Origin: Henricia sp. BOLD:AAB3569
Lineage: Eukaryota; Echinodermata; Asteroidea; Spinulosida; Echinasteridae
Assembly: GCA_037783545.1 (NCBI GenBank)
Contig: JBBELK010000388.1
Location: 1 to 64,000, forward strand
Length of the DNA stretch: 64,000 bases
Direction: 5' to 3'
Made by a program: the position numbers and the translations under genes. The notes below the pieces were generated by a model. The model searched no databases and was not told the origin of the DNA. It was given only the letters and a program-made list of their open reading frames with translations. Below are positions 19,822 through 33,224 of the stretch, piece after piece. Each line of letters begins with the position of its first letter. Positions within the stretch are counted from its first letter, which is position 1.

Positions 19822-22091
19822 TAAACGAGAGTCACCTGGACTGAACTGTCACGAGAAAATTCCACGCCGTTATGGTTTCATCATTTTCCACCACCATATT
19901 TGCGAAATAAAAGTGCGACATTGCGAATTATTTGCAAAGATATTTGCGATTTGCGATGTCCCTTGTATGTATACGCCACGATATTATACTAAACAATATT
20001 TTGCTCGCTTCATTGGAAAATAATATCTTAATCAGAAAACTGTGGTGTGGCGCGTTTGAGATGCGTTCCTGGGGCCCGCCCGGCACGGCTTGTGAATTCG
20101 TAATCCATGATCCAAGATTCCGCGCACACTGTGACGAAAAAGCGAAAAGCACCCTAACATGCATGTAGCTGTGATATTTTTTTCTCAGACCAAATGGCTC
20201 CATCCTAGACAAGACAGTATAATAGCACACTGATTTCTTTTCCCCTAAAATGAGCCTGTAGGCCTACTTATTTTTTTCCCAGGAGATTTTCAAAAACGGG
20301 AAAATATATATTTGAAAAATTACGCAGTTTCCCGGCTTTGAAAAAAGGGTTGAAGACAGATAACATGATTGGGAAAAGGAACAACCGCATAACTAATGTT
20401 GATAAACTGTCCTGTTTCAGCCACATAATCAGAAAACCTGAGAAATCCGTGCATGGTAAAAAAAGAAAAAAGAAGAAGGGGTCTGCAGACAGTTGACAAT
20501 TTCTCTTAGCTCACAAAGGTACCATTTTACCATTGCTATATCAACATTTTTAGTCACATAGGTTTTTCTTGTAAATTCGTGAACTAAAGTTTTGGTTAAA
20601 GTTACATTGTCCGTACGTGGTTCTCAGCAAATTCGATTTGTTTTTTCTCAGAACGAATTTTTAAAGCATTTACTTTACTTTGACAAAATAAAAACATCAT
20701 ATTTTGTATTTTAGACATCACCAAGTCTGTGAAAAACGACGTTTTTTGTACGGCCGTTTTTGCGGCTTTGCTTTTAATTGCCGTGAGTTGAATAATTGCG
20801 GACCGACAATAATTCGAAATACAAGTATTGACAGTAATTGTTTGATAACTAAACGTTGGTCGATTTTTGTCCGTTGATGTCTCATTTGAATTAAGGTGAA
20901 TAACTTGTATGTTTCTAGAAAAGTATCACCTTTCGACGTGCAACACTCAAATCACGCGGACATATCATCTTTAACTGCAAAACAATGTTAGGGCTTTAAA
21001 ACATAGCATTTTCTCCTGAAAAAGTACCATATTTTTAACACGGGAAAAACCATGTGGTGTTTTGTAATCGCATTTCCATCAACACATTTAGTCGGGTTTT
21101 TCTTGTCAAATTGCGAAGTACCCGATAAATGTTTGGGTAACTGCAAATGATGTATTGGGCCTGGGGATTTAAAATTTGGATGTTTAGGGGTGCAGCCAAG
21201 TAAAAATAGGTAGAGATCTGTGCGACGAGCTCATGAATATTTTGTATGCCCTCAAACTGTTCTTTATTAGGGAGAGTTGCGAGCTGAACGAGTGTGGTCT
21301 TGTGTAAAATATGACTATCGTCGCTATGTGGGGTATTTTTTCTTCCAACTATAAACATTTTAGACACTGTAGCTCCTATAAGTGGCCCTATTTTGCCCAG
21401 TAGCGTATGTGCCTTTGTTCCAAAATGGGTGCTGGTCTAGTTAGCAAGTTTCACTGTTGCAGGGGTAGTTTTGTTTCAAGTGGACATTAGGGAATAAAAG
21501 TGACGGATTACCCCCATAAAATTGAACAGAATTGAAAAGATGAGACTTCAGTGAGTATTCCGGTTGTTATCCTGAGAAGCTGAGAGAGTTGTGAGTATTT
21601 TAAAATGATTTTTGAAAATTGGGCATTTAGCATTGGTAAATTCACTGTAAAATACCGCGTGCTTGAACGAATTTGCGGCCCAAAGGGATTTTGAGAAACG
21701 GCGCAAACCTCCTCGAAAAAGGCGTTATTTGGGCCCAGTTTATTTATTTATTTATTTATTTCTGTGGCAGAGGTTTCATCTTCGTCCATTTTGATTTCTA
21801 CAACAATAAATGTTTTGTTTTGTTGCTGCACGACGCGTGGGTTCAGGCGATGGCGTCACAAAAGTACTCGGACGAATCCAATATTTTGTTTTTGGGGGAA
21901 TGGGCCCCTCGCTCGATGTACGTTAATCAGCATTCTCATTTCCCTACAGTGCTACCGCTGATAATTTGACAGCATTTGTTTTCACACATATGATGATTGA
22001 TCACTTCACTTCTACAGCGTTTAAAGTAGGCCAACTCCTCTTTTTCAGTTCTTTTTTGTTGTTATTGTGCGGCCGGAGATGCACTCCTTCT

Positions 22092-22998
22092 ACAAAATCC
22101 TAGCCTTGTCCAAGGGCTGTGAAATTGTGTGAATCCGTGAAGAATTTGCCTGTATGCTATGCAGCGAAAGTGCGCCATCACGCGGTGAATTGTAGCCAAC
22201 TGCAAAATAGTCTGGTTGCCGAAATATCTTGGTTAGAGTCCTGACTTCACGGGCGAGGCTGGATCACAGCCTTGTTCTTTATGTATTCGATTTATTATGT
22301 GTTTCTTTATAACTGCGTTGGAAATCCGACGCAATTACTTATGCGAAACCCGAGTGCTTATAAATATTCATATCTTACATAACATCCAATCAGAGCTCAT
22401 ACTCGGGTAAATTATGCGCGTGACCGGTTTGCAAGCATCTAAACGTTTGTACGTCGTACATGTGTAGTGTACATGTAGGCCTGTTTGATGCAATTATGGC
22501 GACATCACACGTAGTGATACAACTGAGGAAATCAACGGTAGTTTGAATTATGCAGCCTACAAATTGCAAATTGATGACTTTCACGAAGACCAGAAGATAT
22601 CCCTCACATATATTTTGTAAAGGTATGACGTGTTTGTGAACTTACCAACTGGGTATAGGCCTGGGCTACGTACGGAAAATCTGCTATTTTTCAAACGGCA
22701 CCGTATTGTTCTGTCAAAACAACCGTTAACCAATGAGCTTTTACGTCTCGCTGCTCTCTTTGAAAAATTAGCATAAAGAGTCCCCGCCCATAAAACACAT
22801 CGAATACATAAAGAACAAGGCTGTGATCCAGCCTCGCCCGTGAAGTCAGGACTCTAACCAAGATATTTCGGCAACCAGACTATTTTGCAGTTGGCTACAA
22901 TTCACCGCGTGATGGCGCACTTTCGCTGCATAGCATACAGGCAAATTCTTCACGGATTCACACAATTTCACAGCCCTTGGACAAGGCTAACAAAATCC
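22092..22998. mobile_element. Mutator-like fold-back element, unit 2
   Basis: Element 22101-22989 (889 bp) with the same ACAAAATCC duplications. One arm-adjacent base differs from unit 1 (TTTATTATG against TTTCTTATG). Confidence 0.82.
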
Positions 22999-23296
22999 AT
23001 GCAACGCGCGGACAACTAGTCACGCGCCCTCTGTTTAAATATATCCCATAGTTCCTTGCGAAAAGTTAACTAGCGAAATTTCGGCCCTTTTCCGTCTTCA
23101 AGCTCCAGGCTCCGGCTTCATGCGGCTCCGGCTCAAACCGCCTCCGGCTTCACTTTAGCGAAGCCAAACCAAAAACCGTTTGGAACACTAGTCGGGCCTA
23201 GTAGGCCTACCACTCTTTTTCACCGGCTTTTTAAAAGAACTAGCAACGAGTTTTGTCGGCGGCAAAGTTTAGCAAACCTGCAAAAGTTCACAAAGT

Positions 23297-23873
23297 TGTT
23301 GTTGCTGTCACGTGATTTTCCAGTTCATGACGTCACGAAGCCGGCCGAAGTCACCTATTTAGTTGACTTCGTTTTGTAGCCTCATTTGGGCCAAAACGAA
23401 GCCTCGAAATAAAGCCTGAAGCCGAGCCGAAGTTTGGTATGCGGTTTCAAGATGGCGGAATGGAGACGGGACCGGAGACGGAGACGAAGCCGAGAGTTGG
23501 AAAAAGGCCCAGGTTTTTGTCATCTTGCATGTGCATGCTCTTGTCAAAAATGGGAAAAGAAGTGCCTGCGAACAAGTAAATTCGGCCTAGGTGGGTCATA
23601 TTTACTATTTGTTAATATAACCTCCAGAAAGAAAGGGTAAATTTTCAGAAATAAACTTCGTCGTCGCTGGTTTTTGGTTGGATATTTCATTCAATAAAGT
23701 GATTGTCACGTCACAGTTGTTAACTCGAACTCGCGCCGCGCACCGCGCGCTCGCGCTACGCCCAGGCAGCCAGGGTAAACAAAACCCAGTGTTGTCTTTA
23801 GAAACGGCACATTGCGTGTATGCTGTGTAAACAGTGTGGACGCCTTTTTTCATAAGAAATTTTATCGATTCGA
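23297..23873 (+). promoter_or_regulatory. Probable promoter and leader of G2
   Basis: CACGTG at 23309-23314, TGACGTCA at 23328-23335, AAGATGGCGG at 23449-23458, and a CpG-rich patch near 23,730-23,765. All elements present. Confidence 0.5.
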
Positions 23874-26800
23874 ATGAGATTTTTCCTGATCTTTGCGATA
23901 ATTTTGTGGACTTCAGTCGACTCGACTGTGAGGTAGGTTTCAGATGAATATGTTCATGATGTTTAAGTTTTTGTAACTTTGTTAAAATTAACCTAGTACT
24001 ACACTAGGCCTAGTAGTAGTATAGCATAGATAAAACTTTAGTCATTATAATATTAGTTAGGCCGAGGCTAAGCTAAGTCAAGTAGGCCCATTTAAGTTAG
24101 TCTAACATTAGACAAATCTCTTTCCTAACTTTATACCCTCAACTTTAGTTACAGTGTTGAACTTCACACCAAAAGCCTACCCTAGGTTTATGCAGCTTTC
24201 TTTCTTTCTCTCTTTTTTTAAAACAAGATAAGAGTTCCCGGAGAGCTAGGATAGACCCATGCATATAAAGGCTTGAGCTGGCATGTGCAAACCACGTTTT
24301 GTTAAAACAATAATTATTTCTTTCCTGAATTTTGTTCCTAGTTCACAGACCCTGAGCACCATCTCGGGTCCCTTCCAGGGCAATCCTACCATCTCTGCCC
24401 TGACTAGTGATGACTGCCTTTCAACTGTTGATTGGCATGAGATCATCTTCATCACTGCAGTCCCGATAGCTGCTGGCTTTGGACTGCTGCTGCTCGCGGC
24501 CTTTCTGAAAGATATGAGACAGGCTTGCAAGGTAGGCCAACAAGTCAACAAGTCTGTACACTTACTAGCATTAAACTTTTAAAGTGTCTAGTGTGTCCAG
24601 CAGCCGATTTCACGAAAGAGTGCGCAGCTTGCGCAACTTTTGAAAAATGGCGCAAGCCCCATAGCTTGCGTGTAATTATCACCGGAATGTTGCGCAGCTT
24701 GCGCAATAAAAAGTGGCGCAAGGGGGCTTACGCAGTGCGCGCAAGAATTCGTGAAATCGGCTGCTGATCTGATCACATTTCTGAGGTGCCCATTTTTGCC
24801 ATGGGTGTTCAGGGGTCGATTTCACAAAAGTTAAGACGAGCTCAATGCGTCCTAATTCCCATACCAACGTCCCAATATAAGAAGAGTGACCCTTCCTAAG
24901 TTGCGTCTTAGCGCTTTGTAAAATCGGCCCCAGGTTTTTTACCATATCATTTGTCATATTTTTCTCATTACCAATCTGAACATTTGTGCTCTTAATCTGT
25001 ATATTTTTAAGGATATTGTCAAAAAGTACTGATCTTTTGTAAACTAATTTAAATCCATTCCATAAACAGTGCAGCGATTACACCAGCATTTTTGCTTCCA
25101 CACCAAATTAAAGATTTCAAATTGTATGTTTTCTTACCCATATAACTAGTATTCATGGTATCTTGGGATGGTATTTTATATGATTATTAGGTTACAGCAA
25201 AATCCATTATCTAGAAAACTCTGAACAAGCAGGAGTGTGTTCAGATTCTTCTACCAAAAGGTTTTATTTTAACCTAACCATCATATAAAATACCTCCCCA
25301 AAATACTATCCATTGGTAAGAAAACATGAAATTTGCAATCTCCAATTTGGATGTGAAAGCAAAAATGTTGGTGTAATTTTGGCGCTGCTTTATGGAACAA
25401 ATAAATTACTTTACAAAACATCTGTGTGTTTTTTGTTACGATATCCTTTAAAAATATATGGATTGAGAACGCGAAATTTGAGAAAATTATGACAAATTTA
25501 CAGTTGCCCAAAATTCGACCTCATCAGTTGACAAGAACAAACATTACTAAAATTGGTAATTGCAGTGGTAACAAACACCACATGATTTTGTTGTTCGCGT
25601 CAAATGGTTCCTATGTAACAGTTTACCATTTATGTACTCTATCTTTAAGTCGGGATTCGTTGTCTGTTATAGCAATATGATTCCTCCTTTTTTCTTTGCT
25701 TCAAACAGAGCAATCGTTCCTGCCCTCCAGCTCCTCCAACCATCAGAGCTAAAAAGGAACGCACCTACGTCATAGACGTAGAATACGGAGGCCGTACAAC
25801 ATGGGGTTCATTCCTGAGTTGGTGTGCTGTGCAGACATCATCAGCCGAAATCAAAAACCGACGTCTGGTGAGACTCCGTGGAAGTACTGGCCTCAGCAAC
25901 TGGTAAGATAAAGACTACCGTACGTGCCTTCATGCGAGTTCAGATATAAACCCAAGTCTGACTGACGATTTCTGTCTTGTTACTTAATGATTTCCTTGAA
26001 TTCCTTCGTTACAATGATGTGTCATTTGTTATGATTAAGCAATTTAGGGATGTTCAGCACAGCAGAATATGAGGATGTGTGTAAAGTGAAATGTAACACA
26101 ATTCATTGAGGTTGTAATATATTGCATTTCCCTTTTGCTTGGAGAATGGGATTTATTGTGTATTTTGACAATAGCAATGCATTATGTAACATTTCACCTT
26201 ACACCCACCCCCATATTGAGCTGAGCTGCACATCCACCAATTATTGCAAGATAGAGAGCATTGTTAATCAAACTCGAGTTTCCGAACGTTTTTGGGGAGT
26301 TTAAAATAATGTTTGTTTGATTATGGTACATGTATTTTGTTTTTGGTCCGTCCTCCAGGGTGTCTTTTTATCTGGTTCTTGGAAAGAAATCAGAACAGAA
26401 GACGATCACGACCCCTCGCCCCATCGGTAATCTGGTAGCTGTGGAGTCGAAATACCCGCCAATAAGAGACAGGTTCCTCCCCAGACCATTGCCAACTGCC
26501 AATACCAGGGCCTGTCTGAGAGGACTCTTCAAAAGGGCATGTGATATGTAAGCATTTATAAGAAAATTACATTTTGCAAAAGACAAATAGTTGTATTAAA
26601 CAATTAATGGCCTATTGTATCATTTGCAACATTGTATCATTTGCAACATTCTTTAGATATGCCAGGAATCTGTAAAAAGTGTTATCTAGCAAATGATACA
26701 TTGGCCTTTAAAGCCCCATGGCAATACATCATTTGTAGTGACCCAAAATTTTACTTGACGAGTTGATGAGAAAAACCTAACTAAAAGTGTTGATAGCGAT

Positions 26801-29181
26801 GGTAACATACAAGGACTAAAAAGTTTTCCAATAAATCTGTCTTTAGGTAGTTTAATTCAATTAGATATAGTCTGAACATTGAGATTGATAAAAAATTAAT
26901 AAAGGTTTTTGTCTTTCTTTCTATTTTCAGTGAGATCAGACGTATCCATGCCAAGGACACAAAGACACAAGAACATTACTTCACCGTCAGTGGTCCAAGC
27001 AGTGGTGGCATCTCATCGACAGATCAAGGGATTATCACCACCCTTCCGCTGTTATATTCAGCCACTCCGCCCAAAACCAAAATCAGCTACGTCGCCTACT
27101 ACTTCACCAATGCTTCCCTGTGGACCTCTACATTCATGCCCCGGTACCAAGGTAATTTCACCGGAGTACGACACGTCACCCTCTTGTTTGCGAGTATCAG
27201 TCACACCATGGTTGCTGCCGTTGCGTTGTCCATGTTAGCAGTGGAATCGTCCATGGAGGAGTCTATTGTGCTCAGCTGGCCTAATTATAATCTGACCCTA
27301 GCTGTGGTAGTTAGAGCAGCTGTAGTTGGTGTCGTAGTCTTCGCATTCATGGGCATTGTTGAGATGATCTTCCGTGCCGCACCAACTGTATGGTCGGTAC
27401 ATCCACCTTGCCTACTCGTGCAACAGCAGAATGAAGACATGTTTTCGGATGGCTACCAACCGACTTGTGTGCAGTCTGTAGAGGGAGATTTCTACGGAGG
27501 TGAATCTATTAGTGTTGTGGGTATTCTCCGCGAAACCAGCAGTGCTCCAGATATCATGCAGACCCAGAGTTCCAAACAAGTGCGTGATAACACCCGGAAG
27601 TACTTCAATCAACCGGGATTGTTTGGTAGAGGTTTGACTCGCTGCTCTCAATGGACCGACAAACTTCATGCTGAAAAGTTAAACAGCAAACAGTTTACCA
27701 AATCTACATTTGACACCAAACCTGATGCGTCTCTATCCCCCAACGTGACAATCAACCCTACTAATGACAATACCAACAATTCCAAGAATGACATCAAGCT
27801 TGCTGTTAGTTCCAACTGCATCGCAGCTATCCCCGGGAACAGATCTCAGACAATCGACGTAACCAGGATTCCTTGCTCGTCTACATCAATTGACTTCAAA
27901 ACCAGTTCCTTCGTAATTGAACCGGTGACATCTTATCAACCAAGGTCTACATCAAGTGCTTCTGCTGCCAGGAGCAGTTCATCACTCTTTTCCAACGAGT
28001 CAATTGAGAAAGCAAGACCCGATGACAACCATGATGGCAAGACCATTCCGGCAATTGAGGACCGTTCAACCCAAACTGATACCATGAAGCAGACTTCTCT
28101 AATCAAGACAATTCTCCATGAGCCATTACAGAGCCGACCTAAATCCATCTCTTGCACTGCGCCTGCAACCGTTCAGCCCTACTGCAACAAACAAAATATC
28201 ACTATTCAGAAGCAGGCAGCAGACGACAACCACCGTGCTGCACACAGTGATCCGTACAAGTTCCAAGACCCTGACCCTTCAGAAAAATTCGTATCCTACT
28301 TGGATGTTCTTACGGAGGAGAATATCAAGACAGCTACAATTAAACGCACCAGGAATTACATCAACAGGTTTACCGACATGGGAAAGGCTAAAATTGTCAT
28401 CTTGCCTTACGATGATTCCGAAGCAGCCCAGGACGTGTCCGACATCGACGAGATGAATGTAATCTCCGTTCTCGATGATATTCCACCAGTTAAGACAAAT
28501 CCCGATGAAAAGACCCCAGCTGCAGTGACAACTCGTTCCGACTACATCCTCAATATTCCCATGGATTTTGAGCTGCCAAGCGTGACCATACAGACAAGCA
28601 CTAGCATCCGGTCGGTCTTCTTCGGGATTAGAAAATGGTTTTCGGGATTGCTGTCTAAACCCAGACTTGATATTGGCGATGACTACAAGTTGGAAGTGAC
28701 TAAAAATGATTCTTCCATGAAAACCCCAGCCAAAACCAAGCACACCGCCTCAAGCTGGCTTCCTATTAGTGGAAATAACAACTGCGATACTGAAGAAAAG
28801 CCGATCAATATCCTAGGCTCTGTCTTCCAAAGATCGAGCGACAGGTTCGAGTACAATTCCGTCTCTTCATCCACCAGTTTGAGCAGCATCCAGTCAGTTC
28901 AGATTGCCTTGAAGAAACAACTCACTCCAGTCGCAAAGTTCATTATTTTATTCTGCCACGTCCTTCTGATTGCGTCCTGCGTGATTGCGATGTGGTGGTC
29001 CATATACTCCCTTCATGGCTATTGTCGGAGCGCCTTATGGGAGTGGGCTGCCACTGCTGCCACTGCTGTTCTCATCCAGGCTATCATTTGTGATACCATC
29101 AAGGCTGCCATCATAACGTTTCTCAAGCGGTTGTCCTTCGAGGAAGAGACAAAACCAAAGCCCTACTCCATCATTCTCTAA
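23874..29181 (+). CDS. G2: intact polycystin-1-like gene, five exons, 960 aa
   Basis: Exons assembled from GT-AG sites and matching phase: 23874-23932, 24342-24531, 25709-25902, 26359-26547, 26931-29181 (2883 nt). Residues 1-17 form a signal peptide (MRFFLIFAIILWTSVDS). TM1 spans about 54-75. Residues 84-270 resemble a divergent PLAT domain: YVIDVEYGG, then VSFYLVLG, then HYFTVSG. The segment NASLWTSTF ... NFTGVRHVT (about 271-294) is where PKD1/REJ proteins have LW-S ... FTR-QR before TM2. TM2 is about 293-315 and TM3 about 334-357, with N331-L-T a possible glycosylation site between them. A 520-residue polar loop follows, with a TQT motif at 591-593. TM4 is about 880-905 and TM5 about 912-942; the tail ends YSIIL. 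Expected in plasma or ciliary membrane. GPS and the last six helices of polycystin-1 are absent, so it is probably not a channel by itself. Confidence 0.82.
24598..24766. mobile_element. Inverted-repeat MITE a, intron 2 of G2
   Basis: Same element as in G1 but with GCGCGCAAGAATTCG where G1, G3 and G5 have GCGCAAGGATTCG, a subtype marker. Confidence 0.65.
24812..24931. mobile_element. Inverted-repeat MITE b, intron 2 of G2
   Basis: As in G1; the right end reads TTTGTAAAATCGG, one base away from a perfect inverted end. Confidence 0.6.
24949..25497. repeat. Large fold-back, intron 2 of G2
   Basis: Same arms as G1, but its central hairpin lacks the block AGCCCCTTTAA-type insert of 11-13 bp, a marker of the G2/G4 subtype. 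Confidence 0.6.
26079..26204. repeat. Imperfect hairpin repeat, intron 3 of G2
   Basis: Same as in G1; here the complete intron 3 (25903-26358) precedes and surrounds it. Confidence 0.55.
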
Positions 29182-29619
29182 TCTGTATCGCACAGATTTA
29201 TAATACGCATACTGGCCATATAAATCACAGTCATCAAGTTCGATTAGCCTTTTGCGTGTTTCACATAAATAGCATCTAACGTACGGAATCTCTTTATTTC
29301 ACCTGTACCCAATAGATGACCATACTAGATATTTGTTGCTATGTAATGGGTGCACGTGACCGGTGTGAAGTACATAATACATACCATGTTCACTGTACGA
29401 CAGAATGGCATAAAATAACCAGACTGTTGGTTGCTATAGGCAGTGGCCTGCACCGTGTAGCAACATAGTATGCAAACTTTCTGAACGGCACACTGAAAGT
29501 GAAGAATTCGGAGTGCCAGCCATAGTGCAACGGTTACTCGCAAAAGGCTAATTACAGTGTAGGTTCTGCCGTGAACCTACTGGATTAACTTTGGATCATG
29601 ATATACACAAAATTTACCA

Positions 29620-29625
29620 AATAAA
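29620..29625 (+). terminator. Candidate poly(A) signal, G2
   Basis: AATAAA 439 bp after TAA. For this intact copy it would define a 3' UTR of roughly 460 nt. Confidence 0.5.
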
Positions 29626-30767
29626 ACAATTTCAACTGCAAAGCATAACAAGCAAACGAAATGTTAAAAACAAAAAAAACCTAAACATTAAATGCTGCAA
29701 ATCAAATATGGTGAATATTTCACCATACTGCATTCGTGCAGTTGTAAATATGTAAATATATGTTGTGTTTGAAAAAAAAAAAATATATATATAAAAAGAA
29801 AAAAATATGTATAAAATATAAAAAGGGGAAATTTACTATACTGGCTATGGTCAAATTAAAGAGACTAGAAAAAAATTATCAACACTCAATGTAAGTTTCC
29901 AAAACAAAACAAAATTAAAGCAAATATTTACACCGACTGGAGAGTTTGTGCTATACAGAAAGAATATCTTGTACTTCCAGATTACTTTCAGGTGATTTTA
30001 AGCTTCCTGACGAAGTAGAGAAAATACTAATTATTTTCCAGGGACATTTCTCAAATTTCTCAGTGCACACTAGCAAATATCATTGTACATTACACTAACT
30101 GTTGTACAATTCGGGTGATCAAAGTCTGGTTAAAGAAAGAAAACTTTGTAAATTCACAAGATGTTTAACAATGTTTTTAAAAATGTGTTGATACTAGAAT
30201 AATCATGGAAAATGAAAGAATATCATCCTTTATTCATTTAATAAAATATTTGCATCAACGGTGTTTATCGATCATGAAACTCCTAAAATGAAATTTGTAA
30301 CTTTCAGCAAACAAGTATATCTGAATTCTGTAAAAATCTGTAAAAAGCCAGTTTTATAGTTTAATAGAAAGCGAAGAAATGTATTTTGAATTATGTACAG
30401 AATTACACACTGGAATGATTCATTCAGAACACAAACTCATTGCTTATAATGCAATTATCTCATTTTTAATAGTTCTTGTTCATATTTTTTTGTATCAATG
30501 TATCGGTATATGGTACAACATCATGGTGATTAATTACAATTCTGCGATGAGGGGGGAAAAAATCTGGTGTGTTGAACTATTTTATTATGTGTGCTTGCCT
30601 TCAAATAATGTGGATTGGAAAGCTGGAGAACAAAAGACAAGGTGAAAGTATTTGTGAGTTCGTACAAAGCAAGATAGTTCTAAGGGGGGAAAAGACATTT
30701 CTAAGTAAGAGGAAAAACAGACTGCAAACATTTTTTTGACAGGGTCACACTAGTCTACCACAACTAA

Positions 30768-30955
30768 GGGGCCATCCATAAAGTACGTAGGCACGGGGGG
30801 AGGGGGAGAGTTATTGGTTTTTTTTAAAGCCAATGCGTACACCTAACGTTAAAGTATATGGGTGACGTCACGAATTTTGCGTACGTTAAAGTATATGGGC
30901 ATGGGGGCGGGGGTCTAAACACGTCGGCATTTTGTGCGTATTTATGGATGGCCCC
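30768..30955. mobile_element. Harbinger-like MITE, unit 3
   Basis: Identical boundaries and TAA flanks. Confidence 0.75.
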
Positions 30956-33224
30956 TAAACGAGAGTCACCTGGACTGAACTGTCACGAGAAAATTCCACG
31001 CCGTTATGGTTTCATCATTTTTCACCACCATATTTGCGAAATAAAAGTGCGACATTGCGAATTATTTGCAAAGATATTTGCGATTTGCGATGTCCCTTGT
31101 ATGTATACGCCACGATATTATACTAAACAATATTTTGCTCGCTTCATTGGAAAATAATATCTTAATCAGAAAACTGTGGTGTGGCGCGTTTGAGATGCGT
31201 TCCTGGGGCCCGCCCGGCACGGCTTGTGAATTCGTACTCCATGATCCAAGATTCCGCGCACACTGTGACGAAAAAGCGAAAAGCACCCTAACATGCATGT
31301 AGCTGTGATATTTTTTTCTCAGACCAAATGGCTCCATCCTAGACAAGACAGTATAATAGCACACTGATTTCTTTTCCCCTAAAATGAGCCTGTAGGCCTA
31401 CTTATTTTTTTCCCAGGAGATTTTCAAAAACGGGAAAATATATATTTGAAAAATTACGCAGTTTCCCGGCTTTGAAAAAAGGGTTGAAGACAGATAACAT
31501 GATTGGGAAAAGGAACAACCGCATAACTAATGTTGATAAACTGTCCTGTTTCAGCCACATAATCAGAAAACCTGAGAAATCCGTGCATGGTAAAAAAAAA
31601 AGAAGAAGAAGGGGTCTGCAGACAGTTGACAATTTCTCTTAGCTCACAAAGGTACCATTTTACCATTGCTATATCAACATTTTTAGTCACATAGGTTTTT
31701 CTTGTAAATTCGTGAACTAAAGTTTTGGTTAAAGTTACATTGTCCGTACGTGGTTCTCAGCAAATTCGATTTGTTTTTTCTCAGAACGAATTTTTAAAGC
31801 ATTTACTTTACTTTGACAAAATAAAAACATCATATTTTGTATTTTAGACATCACCAAGTCTGTGAAAAACGCCGTTTTTTGTACGGCCGTTTTTGCGGCT
31901 TTGCTTTTAATTGCCGTGAGTTGAATAATTGCGGACCGACAATAATTCGAAATACAAGTATTGACAGTAATTGTTTGATAACTAAACGTTGGTCGATTTT
32001 TGTCCGTTGATGTCTCATTTGAATTAAGGTGAATAACTTGTATGTTTCTAGAAAAGTATCACCTTTCGACGTGCAACACTCAAATCACGCGGACATATCA
32101 TCTTTAACTGCAAAACAATGTTAGGGCTTTAAAACATAGCATTTTCTCCTGAAAAAGTACCATATTTTTAACACGGGAAAAACCATGTGGTGTTTTGTAA
32201 TCGCATTTCCATCAACACATTTAGTCGGGTTTTTCTTGTCAAATTGCGAAGTACCCGATAAATGTTTGGGTAACTGCAAATGATGTATTGGGCCTGGGGA
32301 TTTAAAATTTGGATGTTTAGGGGTGCAGCCAAGTAAAAATAGGTAGAGATCTGTGCGACGAGCTCATGAATATTTTGTATGCCCTCAAACTGTTCTTTAT
32401 TAGGGAGAGTTGCGAGCTGAACGAGTGTGGTCTTGTGTAAAATATGACTATCGTCGCTATGTGGGGTATTTTTTCTTCCAACTATAAACATTTTAGACAC
32501 TGTAGCTCCTATAAGTGGCCCTATTTTGCCCAGTAGCGTATGTGCCTTTGTTCCAAAATGGGTGCTGGTCTAGTTAGCAAGTTTCACTGTTGCAGGGGTA
32601 GTTTTGTTTCAAGTGGACATTAGGGAATAAAAGTGACGGATTACCCCCATAAAATTGAACAGAATTGAAAAGATGAGACTTCAGTGAGTATTCCGGTTGT
32701 TATCCTGAGAAGCTGAGAGAGTTGTGAGTATTTTAAAATGATTTTTGAAAATTGGGCATTTAGCATTGGTAAATTCACTGTAAAATACCGCGTGCTTGAA
32801 CGAATTTGCGGCCCAAAGGGATTTTGAGAAACGGCGCAAACCTCCTCGAAAAAGGCGTTATTTGGGCCCAGTTTATTTATTTATTTATTTATTTCTGTGG
32901 CAGAGGTTTCATCTTCGTCCATTTTGATTTCTACAACAATAAATGTTTTGTTTTGTTGCTGCACGACGCGTGGGTTCAGGCGATGGCGTCACAAAAGTAC
33001 TCGGACGAATCCAATATTTTGTTTTTGGGGGAATGGGCCCCTCGCTCGATGTACGTTAATCAGCATTCTCATTTCCCTACAGTGCTACCGCTGATAATTT
33101 GACAGCATTTGTTTTCACACATATGATGATTGATCACTTCACTTCTACAGCGTTTAAAGTAGGCCAACTCCTCTTTTTCAGTTCTTTTTTGTTGTTATTG
33201 TGCGGCCGGGGATGCACTCCTTCT

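Larger units (their letters stand above)
18048..23296. other. Spacer of unit 2 (G1 to G2)
   Basis: Same content as the unit 1 spacer, with subtype-specific changes: GATGTATAATAC after the stop, TTTTCCAGAGAC near 18,908 and GCAAAATTTTTTTT near 19,592. No gene seen. Confidence 0.7.

Noticed and set aside
24283-24582. Exon 2 frame as a complete 99-residue gene
   Set aside because: The frame reads through the donor at 24532. Joining exon 1 (signal peptide) to exon 3 in phase gives a far better model.
26909-27238. 109-residue plus-strand frame (and its 78-residue variants in G1 and G3)
   Set aside because: Reads exon 5 in the wrong frame across the splice acceptor at 26929-26930. The difference between copies only reflects the 10-bp deletion in G1 and G3.
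28279-28743. 154-residue minus-strand frame opposite exon 5 (and its copies)
   Set aside because: Antisense shadow of the real coding exon.
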